From NCBI RefSeq assembly GCF_000002875.2, contig NC_009277.2, positions 188,501 through 252,500 of the forward strand: a stretch of DNA of 64,000 nucleotides. Reading direction: 5' to 3'. Numbering within the stretch: the first letter of the stretch is position 1; each line of letters starts with the position of its first letter. This DNA is from Leishmania infantum JPCM5. Taxonomy: Eukaryota; Euglenozoa; Kinetoplastea; Trypanosomatida; Trypanosomatidae. The notes under the pieces were generated by a model. That model saw only the letters and a list, made by a program, of their open reading frames with translations. It made no database searches and was not told the DNA's origin. The position numbers and the translations under genes were made by a program. Positions 28,962 through 38,300 of the stretch are shown one piece after another.

Positions 28962-30687
28962 TTGCTCCTTTCCTCCTCTGCGCGTTCGCCTGCCGGCTGC
29001 TACGTGACGTGCGATACATGCAGATGGAGAGGCAGGAGGAGGGGGCCGAGGATTGTCCTTGGGGAAGGGGTGATCATGGATGGATGAAGTGGCGAGCTTG
29101 CGCGGGGGCAAGGGGGCGCTGAAGGGCAGAGGGAGGCCGCGGAGTCGAAGGTTGCAGCGGTGCTGCACGTAAACGTACAATAGGCTCTCTCTCTTTCCGT
29201 TGGCACCGTGCATGTGCGCCAAACGCTTACTCGGCGTGGTCCGTTCCCCTCGACGCGCTCGCACAACTCGCCTCTCTGACTTCGCTTCTTTTTACTTTCG
29301 CCCCTGCCCCCTTCGCATGCCCTCTTGCTGTGCGCCTTTCATGAGCCCACCACCTCTGTGGGTGCCTCATCACCTTCCCCTCACCCCTCGGTTGGCGCTC
29401 TCTGGCCCTCTAGCATCTCTGAGTGCCTGCACGTATGCTTGCGTGCACGTTCTTGCCCACCCTCTATGGAGCAGCTGACGCCCTCACTTTCGCTGAGGAA
29501 GATGATTATCATCTCTGGAAGACGAGGACACAGCCACCGCCAAGGCATGCGCGCGTGTGCGCGGGGGCTTGAGCACAGGGAGGAGGTATGAAGGGTTGAG
29601 TGGGGGCAGCTGCGCGAAGCGACGGCCTCTTCTTTCTCGCTCAGCTACCTCTCCCCTTCCCCTTCCTATGCCTGCCGAATGCCGAACTCGCCTCTGGTGT
29701 GTGACAGGGTCAGGTGTCTGTGACGTAGGCGGAGGTCCGCGCGATGCATCGCTGCTGATGTCGGCGGTGAGGGCCTGGATGGCGTTGCGTCGGGGCGACC
29801 TGCGACCGTGCACACGCCTGCACACCGTCTATGTGATGGGCGAAGTGCCAGCGTGGCTCGAACGCACCCCGCACGGCCCTCACACTGACCACTGGTGGGG
29901 GGCAGCCTGAGCGCCACGCCGAGGGGGATGCACCAGGGGTGGCGACCGGCACAATGGGGGAGCGGCTGTGAGGCGACCTGCTCAGCGGGCATGTGGGCTG
30001 GGCTCGAGGCAGAGGCGGTGCTGAGACGACTGGGTCGGCGCATTGCTGCCGTGCGCGCGTGCCCCCAGGGCTGCTTGGCACCAGGCGGATGGGGCACCTG
30101 TGGCAGGGGTCTGTGGTGGTGCGCGGTGGGCGGAGCGGCATGGCGTGACGTTAGAGCTCGCGTTGCATGGCGGAGAGTGAGCATGCTGGAGGGAACGTGT
30201 ATGTCGCTCTCTGGCAGGCAATGGGCACATCGTCTCAGCACTCCTCCCCATACTTCCCTGTTTGGTGTCTCTCATTCTCTTCAGAATTGTGTTGCTTTCT
30301 CCAACTCACGCACCCACACACGGGGATAAGAATAAAATCAGAGAGGACAACTAGCAAACGAGGAAGGCTCTATTTCGCCGTCGTGCAAACTTCCCCCCTT
30401 CCATTCCCCCGCTCCGCTGTCGTCCTTCTCGTTATCACCATCGCCGCCATCATCCGCATCATCCGCGGCGGTTCTCCACCTTCTCCCTCATCTCCTCACA
30501 TTTCTGTGCTGATGCCCCCCTTTCGTTCTCTTTTCTTCCGTTTGGCGAGTTCGTGGCGCCCTTCCGACGAGGGTTCTGTCGATTGGCAGCCCTTCCCCTC
30601 GCCCTCACACACACACGCGCACGCATCCATCTTCGCCCGCATCGCTCACATATACACACACACACACGCACACCAGAGAGCTTTTCA
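28962..30687. other. Intergenic region with SIDER-like copy B
   Basis: The first 700 bases are the carbonic anhydrase 3' flank. The repeat copy follows at 29666-30168. C/T-rich tracts at 30380-30545 and (CA)n around 30605-30672 precede the phosphatase gene. No supported gene is seen. Confidence 0.6.
29666..30168. repeat. SIDER-like interspersed repeat, copy B
   Basis: This is almost identical without length change to copy A (shifted by 28160 bases) and copy C from about 29666 to 30128. With copy C it continues through GCGGTGGGCGGAGCGGCATG to about 30168. It lacks the left-hand 125 bases that A and C share. It sits about 700 bases after the carbonic anhydrase stop, in the same orientation as the other copies relative to transcription. 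Confidence 0.7.
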
Positions 30688-33600
30688 ATGAAGGGCATCG
30701 GCCGCCAGTCTTTCCTCGTCGTGTTTGACTTTGACCACACCATTGTCGACTGCAATACGGATGAGGTCATCCCAGCGGCGCTGGGCCGCCGCGACATGCA
30801 GCGGCGCATGATGTTGGAGAAGAATCGAATGCAGTGGACGAAGCTGATGGACACCATCATCGCGCCCTTCCACAAGGAGGAGCTGAGGAAGGCGGCGCAG
30901 GACAGTGTTACCATCGACCCGAAGATGCCCGAAGTCTTTCAGTATCTGAGAGATGCACAGAAGCAGTACGTCGTCGCGGCGCCTGGGCCGGCGTCACCTG
31001 GCGATGCGCGTGCGGCGACAGTGCAGGACAACATGCCGGGTTTTATAGAGATGAACATTGCCAGTGATTCGAACCTTCTGTTCATTGATGCGGCGCTCGA
31101 TGCGCGCCTCCCGGGTGTGAAGGAGTGCATGTCGCAGATTCACAGCAACCCGTACTACGACCTGACAGCGCCTGGCGTGTCTCAGAGTGCCGGCTTGGAC
31201 GTTTGCTATGGCGCAGACCGGCCGGCCGGCAGCCTCAACGTGAACGACGAGGCGGACCGTAATGCAATGCACAACCCGGGCATGACGCGCAAGTCGCGCG
31301 TGTGCTGGTACGAGCCGCACGGCCACCAGTGTCAGTGCTGCCTCGCCGGCGGAAAGCCGAACATGTGCAAGTCCATTATCATCGAACGTCTACTGCAGAC
31401 AACGTCGCTCATCGATCCAACTGTCATCTTCATCGGCGATGGCGCGAACGACTACTGCCCCGTGCTGAACGTGCTGCGGCCGCGTGACTACATGTTCGCC
31501 CGCCGCGACTTTCCGATCCACCACATCCTCGCCGGTGCGCCGCATCCGGCATCCAGCAAGAACGGCGTCGCCGGCGACGTTGGCGGGTGCTGCCATATTG
31601 GCCTGTGGAGGAACGCTGCGGAGCTGCGAGAGCTCTTCCAGCTTGCCATGGAGCACCCTGGCGCACGACTCCCGACGCTCGTGCGGTTCCGCGATGCGGC
31701 TGCAAAGGAGTTCCGCTCCGTCACGATGGTAAAACGCATACCTTCCGTGCTGAGGCGTACCTTGGAGGAGCTGCGCAACGCGTCCGCGGCGTCCGAGAAG
31801 GGACGCCAGCGTGCCATTGAGCTCATGCGCGCTGTAGAGGCGAACGGCATGGTGCCGCCGCTGCCGGGTCAGGCGTGCGTGCCGGCGTGGCTGCGCAACT
31901 ACGCATACGTCTCTGAATACGACAAAGTCAACGCCACTGATGTGGCACGGCGAGTGAGCCCGCCGGCGGCAAAGGGCAAGGAGCATCTTATTGTGCCGCG
32001 CTGGGGTCAGTTGCCGTGGCTGCATGGGGAGATCTACTTTTACCATGTGCTGTGGCAGTGCTTAATGATGCAGGACGTGGCCGAGGGGGCAGCGGAAGAG
32101 GATGTGACAGCCGCCGCGGGGACGGCGGCCACCTTCAACGTTGTCACTCAGCACGCCTTGCACAACCCGCTGTTCTCGCAGGAGTGCCGCGTTACGTCGA
32201 CGCCGGGATTGGTCAGCCCGCCGGCGATCGCGATGCAGAGCGCACGGAACGTGGCGCCGCTGGTGTGCCGGCCTGCCTCGATCGCCGAGAGTGTCGTGGT
32301 ACGACGCGTGCAGCCCGGCAGCGATCGCCCCGCTAGGCAGGTGCCATACGCGGAGATGGTGCGGCAGCCGAGCGGCTGCGTCATCCCTCCAGCCGCAACG
32401 TTCTTCTCCCAATATCGCGACATCTTTGCCCACGAGAAGCACGATGTCTTGATGGACTTCTTGAAAGTACGCGTGGTGCCGATGCTGGCGTGCCAACCAT
32501 GGGGCGCCGATCGCGACTACGGCGGCATCTTGCTGCGGTGGATGCTCTGGGGCAACGGCATCGACCTCTCTATGTTCACGCTCGATCAGCTGGCCGACTC
32601 GCATGGCAAGGCAGCGGGCGGCGAGGACAAGTCACACGCAGGCGATGTGGCGGCGCTGCGGGAGGCCGAGAAGGCTGCGTCCCTGGCGCAGGATGCGAAC
32701 CTGGTTGGTAACGAGGTGGCCAAGGTGGAGGCCTACCTGCAGCGGCTGCTGGACCCTGGCGACGCATGCAACGGTACTCGTCAGGTGGACGTCGTCATGG
32801 ACAACGTTGGCGTGGAGTGCATCTCCGACCTGTGCTTTGGTTTGTGGTACGTGAACCAGGCGGCCAAGCTCGGCGCTGCCGCTGCTGCCGGCAACGCGCG
32901 TGTCGTGTTTCACGTCAAGCCAATGCCGTACTACGTCTCCGACGTGACGCCGCGCGACTTCGACCTCACACTCGCCGCTTTGGAGGATTCCTACACAAGC
33001 GAGGCCTTCGAGCCGGATGCGGCGAGGCGGATGACGCTGAAAGCCGTGCTGGAGCCGTTCATTGCGCAGGTGCGGGACTGCTTCGCGCGTGGCGCCTTCG
33101 CTGTCGACGCCGACACCGTGTGGACGCAGCCGTCCGAGTACCGAGACCTGCCGCCGCGTGTGATAAACCTGTACTTCTTTACCCAGTGCGTGTCGGCACC
33201 GACTTCTGCTCGTGATGCTGCCACGACGATGGCGGTGTCGGGTGTGGCTGCGGCGCTGGCCGACACGGCCTGCCCTGCCTCCTCGGCGGCCGGGCTCTAC
33301 CGCATGAACAAGGCGCACGCCCAGGCCCGCAGCGGGTTGGTGCTCTTCAAGGGCGACCTTAACTACCGCCGCCTGGTTGGCGACCGCTACTGGGACCGCA
33401 CCGACTTTTTGGCGACGCTGGCGAAGGAGGAGAGGCCTGACCTGCGCAAGGCGCCAGAGAGCTACAGCGCACTGGAGCAGTCCATCGTGGCGGAGTTGAC
33501 GCAGGACACGCCGGCAACCGCGCTGATGGACGCACCGACCTTCGCCGAGGTGATGTCGGCATATTGGCCAACGCAGGTCGTTCCAGTGTGCTCGATCCGT

Positions 33601-33720
33601 ACGATTAAGAGCGAGTGCTGTGTCGGCGTGCCTGGCGACGTGAAGGCGAGGCTGGACCAGGAGCTAGGGCTGCCGTGGCGCGTCAGCGGCAAGTATGGAG
33701 AGATTCTCTTTGCTTGCTGA
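30688..33720 (+). CDS. Fusion of PHOSPHO-type HAD phosphatase and DUF89/ARMT1-type domain
   Basis: The 1010-residue product begins at the ATG at 30688. Residues 1-300 form a HAD phosphatase of the PHOSPHO1/PHOSPHO2 group: FDFDHTIVD with nucleophile Asp14, Asp16 and Thr18, a Cys-rich HGHQCQCCLAGGKPNMCKS segment, and GDGANDYCP with Asp251 and Asp255. Relatives dephosphorylate phosphoethanolamine, phosphocholine or pyridoxal phosphate. From about residue 390 the protein reads as a DUF89 metal-dependent phosphatase (ARMT1 family): LPWLHGEIYFYHVLWQCLM, ILLRWMLWGNGIDLS, VVMDNVGVECISDL with Asp705-Asn706, HVKPMPYYVSDVTPRDF with Asp752, and LFKGDLNYRRLVGDRYW with Lys888 and Asp890. DUF89 proteins are proposed damage-control phosphatases on sugar or cofactor phosphates. 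Metal ligands of both domains look intact, so both may be active. Confidence 0.88.
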   Translation: MKGIGRQSFLVVFDFDHTIVDCNTDEVIPAALGRRDMQRRMMLEKNRMQWTKLMDTIIAPFHKEELRKAAQDSVTIDPKMPEVFQYLRDAQKQYVVAAPGPASPGDARAATVQDNMPGFIEMNIASDSNLLFIDAALDARLPGVKECMSQIHSNPYYDLTAPGVSQSAGLDVCYGADRPAGSLNVNDEADRNAMHNPGMTRKSRVCWYEPHGHQCQCCLAGGKPNMCKSIIIERLLQTTSLIDPTVIFIGDGANDYCPVLNVLRPRDYMFARRDFPIHHILAGAPHPASSKNGVAGDVGGCCHIGLWRNAAELRELFQLAMEHPGARLPTLVRFRDAAAKEFRSVTMVKRIPSVLRRTLEELRNASAASEKGRQRAIELMRAVEANGMVPPLPGQACVPAWLRNYAYVSEYDKVNATDVARRVSPPAAKGKEHLIVPRWGQLPWLHGEIYFYHVLWQCLMMQDVAEGAAEEDVTAAAGTAATFNVVTQHALHNPLFSQECRVTSTPGLVSPPAIAMQSARNVAPLVCRPASIAESVVVRRVQPGSDRPARQVPYAEMVRQPSGCVIPPAATFFSQYRDIFAHEKHDVLMDFLKVRVVPMLACQPWGADRDYGGILLRWMLWGNGIDLSMFTLDQLADSHGKAAGGEDKSHAGDVAALREAEKAASLAQDANLVGNEVAKVEAYLQRLLDPGDACNGTRQVDVVMDNVGVECISDLCFGLWYVNQAAKLGAAAAAGNARVVFHVKPMPYYVSDVTPRDFDLTLAALEDSYTSEAFEPDAARRMTLKAVLEPFIAQVRDCFARGAFAVDADTVWTQPSEYRDLPPRVINLYFFTQCVSAPTSARDAATTMAVSGVAAALADTACPASSAAGLYRMNKAHAQARSGLVLFKGDLNYRRLVGDRYWDRTDFLATLAKEERPDLRKAPESYSALEQSIVAELTQDTPATALMDAPTFAEVMSAYWPTQVVPVCSIRTIKSECCVGVPGDVKARLDQELGLPWRVSGKYGEILFAC

Positions 33721-35347
33721 GGGCAGTCGCGGCCCTGAGTATGAGCACCGTGAGGGTCAGGAGGTGGAGGGCACGGGAGGTGCGTGTGCACAAGTGAATG
33801 ACACGCTCGATTCCTTGCATTCCTTCGCTACCTTTTCGCACCCTCCCCACCCCCTCCACGCACGCACACGGCGCGACTGATCATCGTATGATGCGCCTGC
33901 CTTTTCTTGTTGGATGTCGTCGGCATCCTCTCCCGCCTTCTGGGGGCGGCCAAGACAGGGAAGCTCAGCGAACGACGAGGCCCGCCCCCACCCACTCCTC
34001 ATCCTCATTACTTGCCGAAAAAGCAGAGGACCTCGCCGAACGTAGACAGGCACTTCCGCCTCCAAAAGGGAGGCGCACACGCGCCATGTAGGCGCACGCG
34101 CGTGTGTGTAGGGCCGCTAATGCCGCGCGACTGTGGCTTTCGCGTCCCCTTGCTTGCTTAAGGGGCGCTGCTTCCCTTGTTACCGGATTCCTGGCCTCTG
34201 CCCCGCCATGACGCACGTCCGTTGGAGGCACGCGTGCTTCTCTCTCTTTTCCTCTCTGTCTGCCGTTGGTATTCATCTTAAAGAAACATGTCGTACGTGA
34301 GCAGGGGCGGGAGCGCGCTGTAATGGTGATTAACGCGACTTCCCCGCCACACCTCCTGCCCGATCTCTCGCCACCTTCTGGGGACCTTCCCCGATCTCTG
34401 GCCCTATCCTCCTCTCCCTGCGTCATGGGCCTTGATGGATCGGCTGCCCACCCACCCACGCCCACCTTTCATTCTCTTCATTTCGCTTGACGGTGAACAC
34501 GTCTTCTCACCATTGCTCCTCCTCCCTGCTCTTGGCGTACGCGCTTCGGTCGTTTTTATGTGAAGGATGATGATGGGGCCGAATCCCTGATCCGCCGGTC
34601 CAGTCACGAAGTTCATGCGCGCATGCGCACAATCATTAACTAACACAGGCGTACACAGCTATCGTTTAGAAACCCTATCGCAGGAGAGCGCTGCCGACCG
34701 CGACTGCACCGGCGAGCACCGAGGGAGAGGGCTCGAACCCCTCTTGGTGCTACTACCTTCCACTGCTACTGCCTATACGCTAGAATTGTATCCCCCCTCC
34801 CCCCATTCCCTGCATCAGCCATCTTGCTCTCGCTCTCTCCACACCTCTATCACACTGTCCCACACCCACACAGACACACGCGCGCACACCACTAACTCTC
34901 TTTATTATCGTTCCTCCTCTCTCTTAAGCGTACGAGCACGACTTCACTAAGACGACGATCACCGCCACCGCTGCTGCGTGCGCGCGCGCGTGTGTGTGTG
35001 TATGCGTCTGAGCTTCTCTTCGTTTATGTTTGTGCACTGTTCTCTCTCGCACACTCTCTCGCACTCCTATTCGAGCTCGTGGCTGAGTGTCGCTGGACGC
35101 CCTTGTCTGATTATTCTCCATCGCGATCTCTCTCTCTCTCTCACTCTCACTCTCACTGAGGGCTCCGCGCAAGTGTGTGTGTTCTCTGTGTCTTCTTGTC
35201 CCTCCCCCTTTCTCCTTTCCAGTTCCCCCGGCAGCGTTGGCAGAGCGTCTCACGTCGACCACGCCATCAGCCAACTCCCGTCCCGCTGCACGCCTCTCTT
35301 CCTCTTTTCCATGCCTTTGAGCTCACTTAACAACAGCGTACGAACAC
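33721..35347. other. Intergenic region upstream of giant membrane protein
   Basis: About 1.6 kb of C/T-rich and repeat-rich sequence. It includes a hairpin at 34715-34751, GT and CT runs at 34978-35000 and 35120-35160, and pyrimidine tracts near 35200-35220 and 35290-35310 before the next ATG. Open frames here start at GTG and read as low complexity. No gene is supported. Confidence 0.55.
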
Positions 35348-38300
35348 ATGCCGCGACTTCATCGACGGCAGACGCGTGGTGTGCGTACTTTGTGCGCCGC
35401 CGCGCCTCCTGCGCATCCGTCTCGTGCTCTCGGCAATGCCGGCGGCGCAGAAGTCAGCCGTCGCCGTGTTGCAGTTACACCCGAAAATGCCCCTTCGTAT
35501 GGCTCTTCATCGTTGTTGCAGTCGTCATTGCAGTCGCTGTCGCCTCAGTCACCGTCGGCGGCGCCGGTAGGGCGGGTGCGGTTGTCTTGCAGACACCAAG
35601 GGAGACGCCTCAGGCATCGATGGACACTGCTCTGTGTCTCGTCCGCTCTCGTGGTGCTGGTCGCCCTGACACAGATGCTTGCGAGACCGGCAAGTACAAG
35701 TACCAGCCACGGCTGCGGCAAGGATATCCTCTCCAGCGGTCTTCTCGGCCGGATGGAAACCGCCACGGCTGTGAGTGCGCACTGGTTACGTGCGCAAGAT
35801 AAACTCTCAGCACCCGTGCTGCCACAGTGTAAGGACTTTGCACCTAATGTCTCCAGTGCAGGCGACGCGCTGTGGAAGGTAGATAACGCAGAAGGGCATC
35901 TCGCCGCATGCCCTCCGCGAGACGATGGCGACGACGTGAGCGACGCCGACGCCGACGGGGTGGTGGAGCACATGGAGGAGGTGGTCTGCGGCGGATCAGA
36001 GGCACGGGGGGACCGCGGGCGCGGCCGTTACGAGGACGCTCGGCAAATGGACGGCTGCACTCCCACCTTTGATGGATCGTGGACCCGCCTGTGCTCGCCT
36101 TCGTCATCGTGGTGGTTTTCACACAGCAGATCCTCCACTGGCCGTAACGCTGCGCCGCCATCTGCAACGCGACGAAGCGTGTCAGGTACTCCCGGCGCCA
36201 CTGCGTCCGCCTCATCGGCTGCCGTGAACCCCGAAGTCGCACCGCAGAATGAGGTCACCCTCAACCTTGCGGGCAACGTGCAAACCCGGTGGCGGGAGTA
36301 CCGCTCCAGCTACCCGACGCTCCGTGAAATCGTACACCAGCTTGCGCAGGCGTACAAGGAGGAGCAGCGGATGAAGCACGCATGTTTGTCCGCCATGAAG
36401 GCCGCTGCGATCGCGCGGTATGGCGAAAGGACCAGTGACAACGGCACCAGCAGCTGCCGCTGCTGCGGAGGTGGAGATGCACACTACGTTGTTAACAGGA
36501 CCCGTAACGATGCGTCACCGAAAGCATCACCGGCGGCAGCCACGTGTGCCGCTCTCCCAACCCTTCGCACCTCTCTGGACTGGGTGCGGTACCTGCCCTA
36601 CGTGCCCATGCACCCCATCGAAGAAGCGGTCGAGCACCTCGAGCACAAGCAGGACGACGACATCCTCTTGGCTCTCTTCTACTCTCCCGACTTGTTCAAC
36701 GCGTACAACTACGTGCAGTGGATTGGCTTGATGGTGAAGACGACCTGCTCGCTGCTGCGGGCTGGCGTGCTGGACCCGATCACGCACATCCGCGGCGACG
36801 ACGACGTTGGCGGCGTCTTCTCCAGCTGGTTTCCGCCGAGTAATTCTACGGGAGCTATGATGAATAGCGGCAACCGCAGCAGCAGCAGCAGCTGTGGCGG
36901 TGCCCATCACCGCTGCCAGCCTCCTCTCTTCTGCCGTGATCTTGCGCTGCCATCGTTGGAGGGCATGCTTGGCCCGGCGGACATCACGCACATGCGTGAC
37001 AACAAAGTTCGCGTCGCCATCATCGATGGCTATTATCCTCTGCGGAACGTCACGCACACGGTGTGGCGGCACATGGACCGCGACACGTACCACGTGCACG
37101 AGCGGTATTGGGGGTTTGGGTCAAGCGACGGCGACGACAGCGACCACTATGACGAGGCAGATGCGACCGAAGCAGCGGAGACGGTGGAGGCGCCAACGGC
37201 GAACGGCGCCGGCAGCCTTGGCGTGACCCGCGATGCAGAGGGGCATGAGGAGCTGCAGGCACATACAAGCGCGGCGGCGTTCACTGGCTCATCTACATCA
37301 ACCTACTCGTCGACATTCGACTCAACATCGACCGCGCCAGACCCCGCGGCGGCGTTCCCCGCGGGTGACTGGGGTCTGACGTCTGTGCAGCACTGCAATG
37401 CCCTTCTCCGTCTTCTCGCCCACGAAGGTGGCCGGCCGGACGACATTCGTGAAGCACTGAGGTCGATGTCGTCGCCAGCTCAACGTGGTGACGCCACTAG
37501 CATGGCGGAGACCGCCGAGGACGAGGTTCACGACGCGCGAGCGCAGCGCGACCAAGGCCGCGGTGACAGTCTGCAGGACTGGAGAGAGCAGCGGCGAAAC
37601 ACTCATCGGCCGCAAGCCCGTGAGGATGCAACAGTGCAGACCGCAACGGTGACAGAGACGAAGGCAGGCAGTGGAGAGGCAAAGGAGTACACGGATGCGG
37701 CGCGCAAGGCCTCCATCACCGCCGCAGCCGCCGACACCTCCTCCACAGCTGCTTCGTCTTCGTCGCTTCACCCTTTCATGAGCGCGGAGGAGGCACGCTT
37801 CTGTCCGAACGACCGCATCCACTTGCTCGCTCGCTACATCATCGACGAAAGCAACACGTTTCCGCTCAACCGCCCCAGCGTCCTCCTCGACGCGCTGCAG
37901 AATTCTCTTCACCGCGTGCGGCATCGAAAGCAGCTTCTGGTGGAGCGGATCTTCAGCTGGAGCCAGAGAATGACGTACCGGCTTCACGTTAACATGTCTG
38001 CGCAGCGCATTGACGCGTTGTTCTCAGACCACCTGTGCGATGTGCGCTATCAGGCGATGCCGCACACGAGTGGCGTTACTGCCCCCACCGCAGGAGGCGA
38101 CAGCACCGAAGAGGAGTTGGAGGACGAGGAGGCGATGGACAACGACGTTGTTGTCGATGCTGCACTAGTGCAGAGTGGCTTGGGTGCCAGAACGAGCTAC
38201 TTCTATCACCAGCGCCTGTGCAGCTTTCACACGTCGGCAGCGCTCGACTCTGCATCGGCGCTGCAGTTCAGAAAGAGGAAGCGTATGCATCGCCGGAATG

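Noticed and set aside
34681..34760. Possible tRNA gene suggested by GGCTCGAACCCC
   Set aside because: The T-arm-like hairpin is present, but there is no matching acceptor stem, anticodon arm or D-arm in the preceding 60 bases, and no A/B box pair.
34978..35802. 274-codon open frame overlapping the start of the giant membrane protein
   Set aside because: It opens at GTG, runs through CT/GT simple repeats of the 5' flank, and overlaps out of frame the better-supported gene at 35348.
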